A model generated the notes under the pieces. It did no database searches. It saw nothing but the letters and a program-made list of their open reading frames with translations, and had not been told where the DNA came from. A program made the translations under genes and the position numbers. Below are positions 39,201 to 44,421 of a stretch of DNA of 64,000 nt, in pieces. Positions within the stretch are counted from its first letter, which is position 1. Each line of letters begins with the position of its first letter. Origin of the DNA: Nymphaea colorata (taxonomy: Eukaryota; Streptophyta; Magnoliopsida; Nymphaeales; Nymphaeaceae); the NCBI RefSeq assembly GCF_008831285.2, contig NC_045138.2, positions 9,703,205 to 9,767,204 on the forward strand, given 5' to 3'.

Positions 39201-39218
39201 GGAAGAAAGTGCAAATAG
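4682..39218 (+). CDS. MORC-type GHKL ATPase with CW zinc finger (13 exons)
   Basis: Thirteen exons with GT-AG borders join in frame over 2403 bp to give 800 residues ending at TAG 39216-39218. Exons: 4682-4810, 4982-5096, 5294-6068, 6237-6417, 10318-10419, 10497-10796, 23130-23213, 23285-23443, 27952-28035, 28198-28335, 30452-30564, 34329-34453, 39121-39218. The GHKL ATPase fold shows ELVDN (328-332), DNGCGM (364-369) and GRYGVGFK (393-400). An S5-like second half runs to about 690. A CW zinc finger follows (W702, C705, C708, W711, W727, C729, C738), then a basic tail. MORC proteins are ATP-dependent chromatin-compacting factors, and CW fingers commonly read histone H3 K4 methylation; both roles are inferred here. 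Residues 1-85 are an unusual N-terminal piece, and the true start may lie upstream. Best-known Arabidopsis MORC1-7 lack CW as I recall, so this is a distinct subgroup. Confidence 0.88.
4982..5096 (+). CDS. MORC-like gene, exon 2
   Basis: Bounded by an AAAG acceptor and a GAAC|GTAAAA donor, with phase 0 in and phase 1 out. It encodes VAVVEPAAYDFYILPPHVPE and a short basic stretch. Frame continuity with exons 1 and 3 supports it. Confidence 0.75.
5294..6068 (+). CDS. MORC-like gene, exon 3 (linker plus start of ATPase)
   Basis: At 775 bp this is the largest exon. The first 210 or so residues are polar and look like a poorly conserved linker. The end carries SYVRTHPSYFKTLGQ and FGAIAELVDNARDAN, the N-box that binds Mg-ATP in GHKL enzymes. 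The donor AAAAG|GTCCAT is weak but gives a perfect join: the split codon completes AKR-LEIF with exon 4. Confidence 0.9.
6237..6417 (+). CDS. MORC-like gene, exon 4 (ATP lid motifs)
   Basis: Starts after a GCCAG acceptor and ends AAG|GTACGT. It encodes the ATP-contacting motifs DNGCGM and GRYGVGFK, with the conserved segment MVSFGHEPQKND between them. All key residues of the fold are present, so the ATPase is probably active. Confidence 0.92.
6418..7998. other. Intron 4, first part: no gene seen
   Basis: No credible coding sequence. The motifs GTTTGATAG near 6650 and CATCAAACAGAGCC near 7110 face each other loosely, like eroded MITE ends, but no target duplication was found. A TG/AT simple repeat lies at about 7877-7932. 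Confidence 0.6.
8001..8419 (+). repeat. Tandem duplication of a 210-bp unit
   Basis: Unit 1 (8001-8210) and unit 2 (8211-8419) start AGGAGTTCAAG and end ATCAAGTA. They differ by only a few bases, including a 1-bp indel and a T-run change. The unit is AT-rich and non-coding. High identity suggests recent unequal exchange or replication slippage inside intron 4. Confidence 0.95.
8596..8684. repeat. Compound (GT)n(AT)n(CTAT)n microsatellite
   Basis: A GT run passes into AT, then CTAT tetranucleotides, then a long pure AT run. It lies just after the 210-bp tandem duplication. The rest of intron 4 to 10317 is AT-rich and shows no gene that I can identify. Confidence 0.95.
10318..10419 (+). CDS. 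MORC-like gene, exon 5
   Basis: 102 bp, phase 0 on both sides, acceptor CAACAG and donor AAT|GTATGC. It encodes TGAMRLGRNALVISQA and so on, the strand that follows the glycine-rich loop in MORC ATPases. It lies 3.9 kb after exon 4. Confidence 0.9.
10497..10796 (+). CDS. MORC-like gene, exon 6
   Basis: 300 bp, acceptor CTACAG and donor GAG|GTTAGT. It encodes the rest of the GHKL domain, including FGKNGTGTQIYIWDLDKW, a conserved MORC motif. The next exon is 12.3 kb away, beyond two nested Copia elements. Confidence 0.92.
10797..12457. other. Intron 6, left part: no gene recognised
   Basis: The first 550 bp is ordinary AT-rich intron. From about 11380 the composition becomes GC-richer, with a TTTTATAGAGAG TATA-like string at 11579, which could be part of an old LTR or another repeat. 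I cannot assign it to a family. Confidence 0.5.
12463..12768 (+). repeat. 5' LTR of Copia B
   Basis: 306 bp, TGTTCAGT to CTCACA, directly followed by the primer site. Its last 97 bp match 22376-22472. Confidence 0.9.
13042..13229 (+). pseudogene. Copia B gag, first part
   Basis: Starts at ATG 13042 with MDQPAPSLLSSSF, then LNHSNYLTWKRQIVPFIKSH, the usual N-terminal gag module. It stops where Copia A inserted. The reading frame resumes at 18644 in the same phase once one copy of the GTAAA duplication is discounted. Confidence 0.88.
13230..13644 (-). repeat. 3' LTR of Copia A (in element orientation)
   Basis: Starts TGATAGAAATG and ends TTTTAACA on the plus strand. In element orientation, U3 holds five imperfect GAATCCTAGGAGA-type repeats (starts near 13407, 13431, 13478, 13525, 13592). 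A TATAAATAG box follows at 13386-13394, then a GA/CT microsatellite in R-U5. The stop codon of gag-pol (13639-13641) lies within its first bases. Confidence 0.95.
13639..17958 (-). CDS. Copia A Gag-Pol polyprotein
   Basis: One open frame of 1439 residues from ATG 17958, which precedes MENLSHSGMSSS. Upstream in-frame codons have no ATG. Order: gag (NYLIWKRQI near the start), zinc knuckle CX2CX4HX4C around residue 275, protease DSG near 339, integrase HHCC from about 500 followed by the DDE core, reverse transcriptase with YVDD near 1113, and RNase H with TDADW near 1280. Length and order are normal for Copia, and no stop or frameshift is seen, so it may still be competent. The polypurine tract (GAGGGAGGG) is inside the last codons and the TAA is supplied by the LTR. 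It sits antisense to the MORC-like gene. Confidence 0.95.
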   Translation of the reverse strand: MENLSHSGMSSSFLPHLITEKLNHENYLIWKRQIMPFIRSQGLFGHLDGSTKAPPISVLQEIKNEAGEVIVVHEDNNPEHAMWMRRDQSLVAYILSTLSQQVLLSVSDDCTAEELWETLADTFSQISEARIMYLKKEFQNLSKGSTSIMDYLGRIKAVADQLAASGNNISDKEKVQQTLNGLGHDYHAFITALEVLPVLPSFNELQGKLLQHEMNMKRVIERTDQGNSQNVLAMNVRFGKSHGNSNHGGRGILPTPHNQGMSPLDTSRKIPICFQCNKKGHMKAQCWFNPQNKNKGVRHDYKQGGQSSKSTAEDMQQLLMAAFSKMTIKQNEQGEWFLDSGAATHVTGNAGKLTNLSPHYGRSCIITGDGKSHPITHIGNAHIPLSSSSLSLSNVVLAPNIKKNIISISKLIDDTSSSVEFTPSSVYVKDLQTKKMFARGERQGNMYVLKECLPKDSSTFDIGLKTFSLSHNASSVPSSCHFQSKVRGPNQFLESDLWHSRLGHCGRHFIEKLVTDSLIPRSSLPLTSSVKKCSSCGLCKSHVLPFHNINQRASKPFETIFSDVWGPAPIDSMSGSRYYVLFIDSYSRFTWIYFMKHKSEVPHIFQNFYAMIQTKFSSNVVHFQCDGGGEYSSLDFIEFLREKGITRQISCPYTPQQNGVVERKHRHIVESAMSMMHDTNVPISLWTEAFHTAVYIINCLPMTLLMSKSPYFTLLGKQPDYKNLKVFCCVCYVHVDAALRNKFQDKAIQCRFVGYADEYKGFRCYDPTTKRIKTSRNVIFDEHSFDNTNEMPMTIESYDPWTSTQLFNADPVIENDVPQSEDSERAIQPSDMAQSENQEDPTQSSSHHENNNEEQSNDAHRYSGLIYSRRLRDIDAHSEEDNMPHLRRSQRIRHPIYRWVSYDSLSLDFQLFMAKVGKEEEPTSFDQASKSHHWRKAMKEEMDALHECGTWEIVPRPHEKNVVGSKWVYKIKYKPDGSIERHKARLVAKGFTQQYGEDYDETLSPVIKMGTIRVIISLAVEYGWRLHQMDVKNAFLHGDLREEVYMEQPPGYTKGDSHAWVCKLRKSIYGLKQASRSWFDSFSCKIQECGFRRCPLDHSLFIYRKENIFTLLLIYVDDIVITGNSEKHIEEAKVLMMQNFKMKELGDLRFFLGVEIDRHNNRLTLTQQKYTLDLLKKSGMSDCKPVGTPSVLNQRLSAQDGELYEDPTQYRSIVGALQYLTLTRPDIIYAVNQVSQFMHAPRDTHMDAVKRILRYLKGTAGDDLVYGKSENITTGHQLMTFTDADWAGDPDQRKSISGFCIFIGRNLVSWSCRKQKAVARSSTEAEYRCMAAGTAEVTWVRHLLEDIGEKIKTSMLMCDNQSAINFAFNPVQHGRTKHIEIDQHFVRQKVEDKEIQPIYVRTDEQVADLFTKGLTKERFWFLKGKLYMVQNHAQLEGGC
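18182..18223 (-). other. Extended primer-binding site: captured 3' half of initiator tRNA-Met
   Basis: Next to the 5' LTR, the plus strand reads as the 3' half of plant initiator tRNA-Met, from ATAACCC just after the anticodon to the terminal CCA, 42 nt. It has two differences from the sequence I recall, and these pair with each other in the T-stem. A second ordinary primer-site copy (TGGTATCAGAGC on the minus strand) follows at about 18168-18179. A normal site is only about 12-18 nt. Confidence 0.75.
18224..18638 (-). repeat. 5' LTR of Copia A (in element orientation)
   Basis: 415 bp, matching 13230-13644 except for one base. Includes the same TATAAATAG promoter box and U3 repeats. In element orientation it ends TATCA immediately before TGGTATCAGAG. 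Confidence 0.95.
18644..22376 (+). pseudogene. Copia B gag-pol, remainder, broken
   Basis: Continues gag after the Copia A insertion. A frameshift lies near 18800-18815, between SEEV and DDLIALELW. A good zinc knuckle (CFYCNKKGHVKLECW) and protease DSG follow. A nonsense TAG occurs at 20114-20116 at the start of integrase, after CKSHALPF. From there the same frame continues through integrase, reverse transcriptase (YVDDIVIIGNS) and most of RNase H (TDADWAGDPDD). A small deletion after VSGF and loss of the C-terminus beyond KKQRAVA finish it. Its protein is related to Copia A, so a relative inserted into a relative. Confidence 0.92.
22376..22472 (+). repeat. Truncated 3' LTR of Copia B
   Basis: 97 bp matching the end of the 5' LTR (12672-12768) with a few substitutions, ending CTCACA before the duplication ATTGG. 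About 200 bp of the LTR, the polypurine tract and the end of RNase H were lost together. Confidence 0.9.
22478..23129. other. Intron 6, right part: nothing recognised
   Basis: Unique-looking sequence, C/T-rich on the plus strand, between the Copia B duplication and the exon 7 acceptor. No open frame or element termini are evident. Confidence 0.5.
23130..23213 (+). CDS. MORC-like gene, exon 7
   Basis: 84 bp encoding VPLDFSLCSYLQVIFLEPRM and KIQVQGSL, the start of the S5-like transducer region. Acceptor TTCAG, donor CTG|GTAATA. It follows exon 6 without a missing residue relative to the family pattern, so the giant intron has not removed coding sequence. Confidence 0.9.
23285..23443 (+). CDS. 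MORC-like gene, exon 8
   Basis: 159 bp, after a short 71-bp intron, encoding VKSRPLAKSL through FLYWHGRLIE. This is the conserved transducer core of MORC proteins. Donor GAG|GTAATG. Confidence 0.92.
27290..27352 (-). other. Isolated exon-like segment, antisense in intron 8
   Basis: On the minus strand, ATG at 27352 opens MAMATARPTEEGRRRRRNSV and ends GTGGAG|GTAAGC, a near-ideal donor. Local GC content is much higher than in surrounding intron. No following exon is visible; downstream is low-complexity pyrimidine sequence. It could be a gene fragment carried by a repeat, or a chance pattern. Confidence 0.25.
27510..27564. mobile_element. Partial hAT-like element, TACGGG family
   Basis: The segment ending CCCATATGACATAG matches the right terminus of the family (CTATGTCATATGGG read inward), preceded by CATACCCG-type repeats. 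No left end or target duplication was found, so this is a truncated copy at best. Confidence 0.4.
27952..28035 (+). CDS. MORC-like gene, exon 9
   Basis: 84 bp encoding AYKRVGGMIH and MGRGILGVIDV, continuing the transducer domain. Acceptor AAAG, donor ATG|GTATTT. A 4.5-kb intron precedes it. Confidence 0.9.
28198..28335 (+). CDS. MORC-like gene, exon 10
   Basis: 138 bp encoding SYGDDKTYVLSNKQGFEDC and the helix KLEEWLSHKCDVYWD. The family has a similar helix ending the transducer. Acceptor TTTCAG, donor TTG|GTAAAT. Confidence 0.9.
28766..29148. mobile_element. hAT-like non-autonomous element, TACGGG family, copy 3
   Basis: This 383-bp element lies in intron 10 with a perfect 8-bp duplication, TGCTATAC, at 28758-28765 and 29149-29156. 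Ends are CTATATCACATGGGTGC and, inward from the right, CTGTGTGAGACGGGTACG. GGGTACGG repeats fill both ends and the middle is AT-rich. It is the shortest complete member here. Confidence 0.88.
29157..30047. other. Intron 10, no gene seen
   Basis: AT-rich intron sequence. Around 29760-29870 there are TTATGACTTA-type strings that resemble the interior of the GTATCGTA family element at 33062, so part of this may be an eroded copy. Confidence 0.4.
30048..30130. mobile_element. Truncated hAT-like element, GTATCGTA family
   Basis: The stretch ending GCTTTTTACAACATTG at 30130, read inward, gives CAATGTTGTAAAAAGC followed by ATATCGTAAGCCG, almost the same as the left end of the complete copy at 33062. 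The other end is not identifiable. Confidence 0.6.
30452..30564 (+). CDS. MORC-like gene, exon 11 (first half of CW zinc finger)
   Basis: 113 bp ending inside the tryptophan codon of the finger. It carries EWVQCNKCLKWRRL, the classic CW opening with two cysteines and two tryptophans. Donor AGTTG|GTTAAT. Confidence 0.93.
31540..32150 (-). pseudogene. Decayed Copia reverse transcriptase / RNase H fragment
   Basis: Minus-strand pieces in broken frames: INVNDIF, an altered YVDDI active site near 32100, then TPSTLHHRLG and TSYHNHVRMLQYLSFTHPDL near 31800-31900, then VILRYLK near 31670. This order matches the end of a Copia polymerase. No LTRs were found. It lies in intron 11. Confidence 0.7.
33062..33992. 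mobile_element. hAT-like non-autonomous element, GTATCGTA family
   Basis: This 931-bp element lies in intron 11 with a perfect 8-bp duplication, GATAGACT, at 33054-33061 and 33993-34000. Termini are CAATGTTGTA and, inward from the right, CAGTGTTGTA, close to the common hAT end CAGTGTTG. Both subterminal regions are dense in GTATCGTA and its complement. The interior holds a long AT run and a degenerate CATCTT-type repeat. No transposase is present. Confidence 0.9.
33152..33219. repeat. (AT)n microsatellite inside the hAT-like element
   Basis: About 34 AT units within the left part of the GTATCGTA element. Confidence 0.95.
34329..34453 (+). CDS. MORC-like gene, exon 12 (second half of CW zinc finger)
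   Basis: 125 bp starting with the last base of the split tryptophan codon, then FCNMEPYNGLCSMPEE, which supplies the third and fourth zinc cysteines. Acceptor ATGCAG, donor ATAG|GTATGC. Its intron pair shows that the finger is split by a 3.8-kb intron full of repeats. Confidence 0.93.
34454..35289. other. Intron 12, start: no gene seen
   Basis: T-rich intron following exon 12. No coding or element termini are evident before the hAT transposase remnant. Confidence 0.5.
35290..36860 (-). pseudogene. Decayed hAT transposase
   Basis: Read from 36860 downward, the pieces appear in normal hAT order: VAAKFLYFNCITFNVAKNS, then SDGWIGIQRRPLINFIVIA (the DUF659-like core), then WWDKFAYFWILHTQF, then FDWWASYGSEM with LQKLTLRLLSQ and TSQRAKDSLIYV, the C-terminal dimerisation region. 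Stops and frameshifts separate them. It is a different lineage from the short hAT-like MITEs, or at least cannot be tied to them. No flanking duplication was found. Confidence 0.8.
36960..37600 (-). pseudogene. Copia gag zinc-knuckle / protease fragment
   Basis: On the minus strand, a segment around 37400-37450 reads like CTYCGK and HLEDSCWEKHGRPS, a Copia zinc knuckle. Further on, near 37100, IIDSGASRHF gives the protease active site. Frame changes lie between. No LTRs were seen. It abuts the hAT remnant, so intron 12 is a mosaic of old elements. Confidence 0.7.
37620..39120. other. Intron 12, right part: nothing recognised
   Basis: Mixed intron sequence with one open plus-strand stretch at 37821-38192 that resembles no protein I know. 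Around 38200-38400 there are GC-richer strings of unknown origin. Confidence 0.4.
39121..39218 (+). CDS. MORC-like gene, exon 13 (C-terminus)
   Basis: 98 bp including TAG at 39216-39218, after the acceptor TGTTTAG. It encodes an acidic stretch, then the basic tail KKLRKGPRAGRKCK, a plausible nuclear localisation signal. The join completes a glycine codon and keeps the whole 2403-bp frame open. Confidence 0.85.
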
Positions 39219-39490
39219 TTCTCTGGATTTCTCCAGCATGCTTCTCTTTCGCTTGCGACATTTTTTCTGTGATGCAGGTAACATTTTGTTGCACGTGATC
39301 ATGTACAGGATGATGCTCTTTACATCCGTGAGAGATGTCGGGCTCGTTTTGTGCAGTATACTGAGGTTGCTTTCTGTTTTACTACTTTTTTGTCTCTTGT
39401 AAGAGTCCTCTATAGTGAGTTTTCCTGCTTGGCAGGTGTATCACGCCTCCAGGACTGTTTTTTTTTTTCAGACTATGCTTGAGATGATCG

Positions 39491-39496
39491 AATAAA
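39491..39496 (+). terminator. Possible poly(A) signal of the MORC-like gene
   Basis: AATAAA lies about 275 bp after the stop codon, in a T-rich region typical of plant 3' ends. Confidence 0.35.
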
Positions 39497-39916
39497 TCTT
39501 CCTTGCACAGGATACATTTCTGTGGCTTTCATGTTGCTTTCATTTTTTTCTAAATTTAGATGTCAGGTGCACAAATGTAAATATTAAATGTTCGGTATCA
39601 ACGTACAACTTTGTTTACTATTTACAACGTTGCAGTCATATGCATTGAGATCTACAGTTTGGGATAGTAAAATTACGAACCTTTTACAATTTATGGACAT
39701 GGTATTCCTTCAAAGCTTAGCCCAGAAAGTTGTTAGGCAACTCAGGGAATAAATAGTAAATGAAATTCTATTGAATATGACACAAAAGTTGCTCTGTTTC
39801 ATGGTTGACATGTTAATCTAACCGAGGGTGTACTACCATATGTTCTTTAGCATGCCACGTTAGCGGTATTTTGAACTTTTTCCGACGTCTCCATTTCCCA
39901 CTTAATCTCTCTCTCT

Positions 39917-41112
39917 GGTAGGAATGTACAGCGACAGAGCTGACTCGAACTCACTCGAAAATACTTGACTTGATCTCGGCTCATGTAATAAACGAGTAGA
40001 GCTGGAGCTCCAACTCGAGTTCATAAACAAGTGGAGTTCGAGTTCGTGGAAACAGCTCGTTTAACCCGACTCAACTATTTCTTCTTTTACCAAAAGAATT
40101 GTCCAAGAACCCTAAGCCCTAATCTCATATTCTTTAACCGCCTCTTGGCCATCTCTGTCTCCCGCTTGTCTCCCCCCTTCTCCGTCTCTCTTCTCACACT
40201 CTTTCTTTCTCCCTCCCTTGGTCCGTCAGCTCTCTCGCTCTGTCATTCTCTCGCTTTCCCTCTCCATCTTCGATTCTTCCTTGTGTTCCTCTGCTACTCC
40301 TCTTCATCCTGGTCCTTCGCTACAAAGTTTCTCAGCATGAACCTGATTATGGTGCACCATCACCACCACTGCCATTCCACCGCCTTCTCCAACAGCAGCC
40401 ATGCGGTTTGGCATCAATATTGGTCAGCTGCGTTTCATTTGTCGCCCTCTTCTTGCTAGTCGATTTGTGGTTGGTTTTCAGGTTTATTTTTATTTTTTTT
40501 TATAAAGTTCGCTTTCATGAAGGTGTTGCAGGTTTCATTGGTGATTTTTTGAGCAAGAACATGTTCATATGAATATCTCTTGTTTGGTCTTCAGACAAAG
40601 TGTATTAGTAGCATCGTCTAAAGGTTGTAAGTTTGTTTCTTGGACACAGTCTGATGAAATGTGTTACGCCCACATTCTTTAAAGGTGGCTGTTTGGGAAG
40701 AGCTTTTAAATCGGAAAAAACTGGTTGAGAGTTTCAAAAACTCAAAATCTCGGTCGTGGTTGTGTCGGCAACTTTGCGGAAAGGGTCACTGTTATTTTTG
40801 TGGTAGGATAGCTCGGTTATTGAAAGCCTGCAAATGTGTGGAGAGGGTCGGCATCCGAACTCCCGTTTACCTTGTAGTTGTTACAGTCGAGGTGTTGGAG
40901 TTCTCCACCGATGCAGTTCGTGATAACAAGACACGACGTGCTGACTAGCTTAAATGAGTCGCTCGGGTTTGCACTCAGTTTACCGAGTCGACCTGGAGCT
41001 TTCCCCATAAGCTCGACTTGAGCTCGTGCTGATCTCAAGCCGAGCAATACGTGAGTTGACCCGAGCTCGAGCTGGCTGAACTTAGACTTGACTCGCTCAT
41101 TGTTCATCCATG
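39917..41112. mobile_element. Non-autonomous DNA element with GAGCTCGA-type termini and captured gene pieces
   Basis: Both ends carry dense, inverted arrays of ACTCGA, GAGCTCGAG and related strings, a layout known from plant MITEs. Possible ends are GGAATGTACAGCG on the left and GGATGAACAATGAGCG inward from the right. CTCTCTCT flanks both sides, but this is simple sequence and weak as a target duplication. The middle (40080-40470) looks like a gene 5' region, rich in CT with CCCTAAGCCCTAA. A histone H2A fragment follows at 40750-40940. Confidence 0.6.
40750..40940 (+). pseudogene. Histone H2A fragment (captured, broken)
   Basis: The plus-strand frame reads [17 protein letters not shown], then PVYLVVV, then VEVLEF and AVRDNKTRR. 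These line up with the H2A histone-fold core (GRIARxLKxGKxAERVG, PVYL, EVLEL, ARDNKK). Several residues of the central helix are missing and key positions are changed, so it is not functional. It lies between the inverted GAGCTCGA arrays, which suggests capture by a DNA transposon. Confidence 0.75.
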
Positions 41113-41898
41113 CTCTCTCTCTCTCTCTCTCTCTATGTCTCTCTTGTTTGTGGGTGTATTAGATCCTAGCTATTCAGATAACCTATGAGGGTAATTGGGT
41201 AAGTTCTAGTAAATTCCTTCTCTACCCTTCTCTTTCTCTTTTTAATGCTTAGTAAGAAGAACTTAATGAATAGAGAAGTCGTAGTTTGATTTTAGTTGTC
41301 AGGATTGAATTTTGAGTATATATATACAAGTCACTCAATCGTGGCTCTAAGTTTAGCTAACATCTTCGGACATCAAATGGGAGCCATCGATATTTTGAAT
41401 GGATGGCTCTCTTTTCATATTTTTAAAAAATAAAAAGTACAAAAAAAAAAGATGAAATAAGGGCTGTCCGATCAAAAGACAGGGATGACCCTTGTTTGAT
41501 GTCCATTAATATCAACAAAGCTTAGAGTTTACGGTTCAGTGAATATTGGGGAGTAGGGAAGGTGGGAAAGGGGGATGAATGTTATTCAAAATCTCCTGGT
41601 TCACTTCAAAATAGAACATTAGTCATTGTTGGCATTTGGATGACACCCGAAACAAATTGTTGGGCAATTAGATGACAGAAAACAGTTTTTTCAAAACTTA
41701 TTACAAAACTTTTTTTTTTTAGAAAACTAGTTTTCCGAAGCCAACTTTGTTCAATGTGCCATCTAAATACAATCTTCTTATTATTATTTTTGAAGCAGCA
41801 ATAAAGTAAACTGTGTGTGTACCATGGTTTGTAAAGGTTGTGAAGTTGATGTGCAGTCTTCATCGTGTACATCATTTAAGGTTGTAGAAAGGAAGTTA

Positions 41899-43601
41899 GG
41901 GCTCGTTTGATGGGCGGGTGAAATTTAACGCAGTAAATTTATCATGGTAAATTTTTTTGAAAAAATTTACAGGATGAAATTTTTCTCTCTTTCATTCGGA
42001 GGCCCTGTTTGATGGGTGGAAAGAATTTACTGTGGTAAATTTAACCCTGTTTGATGCGCAAGAAGAATTTAACATGGCAAATTTATGTTGTTCCTCTTCC
42101 AAAACCAGATTTTTATGTTGTTCCTCTAGTTGGAAGTTTAGTTGACTAGTAGATTGAAGAGCTGTCTCATTGTTCAAGCGCTCTTCTTGCATTTGAAGCC
42201 TGAGCTGTTCAATCTCATGGTGCTCTTTTTTAAGTTTTTCTTCTTGCAGTATCAAATTTTTCTCCAAACTATCCAACTCCAACTGCAGAGACTGATTTGA
42301 CCTCTCTAACAAACTTTCTCTTCGGCACTCTTGAATCTCACTGTCCCACTTTCTCTTCGGCACTCTTGAATCTCACTGTCCCACTCTTGAATTTCACTCT
42401 TTTTGACAACTGAAGGAAGTGATGATGAGCTTGATGAGTTTTTTTGGAGATCATCTAAATCCAACAAAGACCGCACCAGGTTTGTTACTTCAGATGTATT
42501 AGGTTCAATGTCTGAAACAGAGGATGCCCGAGGAGAATCATCAGACAAGTTGAACGGAATTTGATGCTTCTGCCATTGCTCGATGAGCTTGCCGAAGCTC
42601 AGCAGTTGCATTGTCATATCTTGCTGCTAATAAACGATATGCTCTATAGAATTCCTCAACTAGCTTCATAAGCTCTGGTCGTTTACATCTCTGCTCTTTT
42701 TGCAAAGGAGTCTGCATCTTCCTCTATAATCTTGATCATTGCTTTGACTTTGACATCCATATCCATATCTGCTCTTCTTGCAAAGGTTATGTCACACTCT
42801 TACATCTTAGCCCAGGTCTCCAAAAAGAGGCTTCGATTGCAGATAGAATTGAAACAAAGAAGGCTGGGAGTCCCAGTTAACAGAATGAATCACCAACTAA
42901 GTAGTTCAGATGGAAATTTGTTCACGACAGAGAAAAACAAATAAGCCACTGAATCTTCTAAGCATTAGCTTCCGATATCCAATTATAGAATTCTTGGAGT
43001 CAGTAATGAGATTTAACTGAACTAGTAAATCAAACAGTATACGCAGAGACAGAGGGCAGCCAAGGCTGGAGGGAAGGTGATGGGCAATTTCTGTAAAAAC
43101 CAATTTTTACAAAGAGAAAAATGAGAGAGAAGACCAGACCATGAATCAGAGAACTACACATACCGATGGAAGGCAAAAACCCCCAAATCGGAACTCCAAA
43201 TCGCCCAAATCAAAAGAAGAACAAAAGAAGAGGGAGGTTGAACAGGCGATGGCACAGCAAGAGAGGAGGAGCTGGGGAGGGAAGGCATCAGCGAGGGAAG
43301 AGGAGAGGGAGGGAAGAGGAGTGGGAGGAGGACCTGCGGAGGGAAGGCATCAGCGAGGGAGGAGGAGCTGCGGAGGGAAGGCATCAGCGAGGGAGGACGA
43401 GCCGCGGAGGGAAGGCACCAGTGAGGAGAGGTCGAGCCTTCCCTTTCGAGCTCTTTTTTGCGTTAAACGGGTGAAGTTACGGGTGAAGTTTCACCCTGTT
43501 TGATGCATTTTCAGTCGAGCGGATAAAATTTCATCCGTCCGTACACATTCCGTACACATTTCACCTTCCTCACCATATTTCACCGGCCCATCAAACGAGC
43601 C
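41899..43601. mobile_element. PIF/Harbinger-like element carrying a NET1/KIP1 gene fragment
   Basis: A 1703-bp element flanked by TTA at 41896-41898 and 43602-43604. Inverted ends are GGGCTCGTTTGATGGGC on the left and GGCTCGTTTGATGGGC inward from the right, close to Tourist/PIF-type ends. Further CCCTGTTTGATG repeats and GGTGAAATTT-type strings lie inside both ends. A host-derived segment occupies 42060-42790. A purine-rich low-complexity region with 20-30-bp internal repeats lies at 43140-43440. There is no transposase, so mobility would depend on a helper. Confidence 0.85.
42060..42790 (-). pseudogene. NETWORKED/KIP1-like actin-binding (NAB) fragment, broken
   Basis: On the minus strand the pieces read MDVKVKAMIKIIEEDADSF, a stop, then KRPELMKLVEEFYRAYRLL, then NATAELRQAHRAMAEA, then IPFNLSDDSPRASS, then a coiled coil rich in Q, E and L. 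This is the order of the N-terminal NAB domain of plant NET1/KIP1 proteins, which bind actin filaments. At least a stop plus deletion near 42690 and a frameshift near 42565 break it. A 35-bp tandem repeat (about 42314-42383) disturbs the coiled coil. It lies wholly inside the PIF-like element. Function is unlikely. Confidence 0.85.
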
Positions 43602-43959
43602 TTAAGGGCATGAAAAAAGAGGGTGGGGTTGGGGTGGGGTCCGGTGGTGTGGGTGTGCGCTTACAAAGCATCATCATGTCAGTTTATTTTGATTGGATTC
43701 ATGAGTTATTCATCAACTTGATTGGATGGTTCTCAGAAGTAACTTAAGACAACTTAGTTGCCGTTTTGGGGAATAACTGTTAGCAACATCCGCTTAATGG
43801 AACTCCAGTTATTTGATTTGGATTCAAATTGAATTCTCAAATCATACCCAAAGCGTAAAGTTCCTTCAATTGGAGGACGTCGAGCCCCATTCTTGTTTCA
43901 CCGATCCGTTTATGAAAATTTGCCGGCTAAAGATCACACACGCTTGCCGGCTTGCTGTC

Positions 43960-43967
43960 TATAAATA
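43960..43967 (+). promoter_or_regulatory. TATA box of the THA8-like gene
   Basis: TATAAATA, followed by AG, sits 95 bp before the start codon. Transcription would begin about 30 bp downstream, giving a leader of roughly 65-70 nt. Confidence 0.65.
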
Positions 43968-44061
43968 GTAAGGGTAACTGCACGTTCCTCCAAAAGGAAG
44001 GAGCAACGCGGGGTTGGGATTTCTTCTTTCCAACTCCTGGTTGTGGTCCGAAGAAGATGCC

Positions 44062-44421
44062 ATGAATTCCCCCCTTCGATGCTACCTGCCTTTTCCTAAA
44101 ACCCTAGCTGCGACTGCTGGCCGTCCATGTCTCGTCGAGCTACCGGCGAGATCTTGCGAGCTTGGCCATTCGTGGACTTCCATGCCCCTTCGGCCAGTTC
44201 ACACCATGAGGGATAGAAGCAAGAACCGGAGGCCGCTGCAGAAAGGGCGGAACCTCAGCATCGAGGCGATCCAGACGGTGCACTCCCTGAAACTGTCGAA
44301 GAACGATGAGGTCCTCCGCGGCCGCGTATTCGAAACGAAGGTCCGGCGGCTCATCAAGGCGGATATGGTCGCGGTTCTCCGGGAATTGCTCAGGCAGGAC
44401 GAGTGCCTGCTGGCCGTCCAG
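44062..44421 (+). CDS. THA8-like gene, exon 1
   Basis: Encodes the transit-peptide-like N-terminus and the first THA8 helix, ending at a phase-0 CAG|GTAGAG donor. Confidence 0.85.

Noticed and set aside
39219-39370. Further exon of the MORC-like gene after 39218 (DDALYIRERCRARFVQYTE)
   Set aside because: The exon 13 frame ends cleanly at TAG and the possible donor after this stretch (GAG|GTTGCT) is poor. More likely 3' UTR or, at most, an alternative ending.
43140-43503. Two overlapping open frames with R, G, E repeats
   Set aside because: Purine-rich internal repeats within the PIF-like element; no family similarity.
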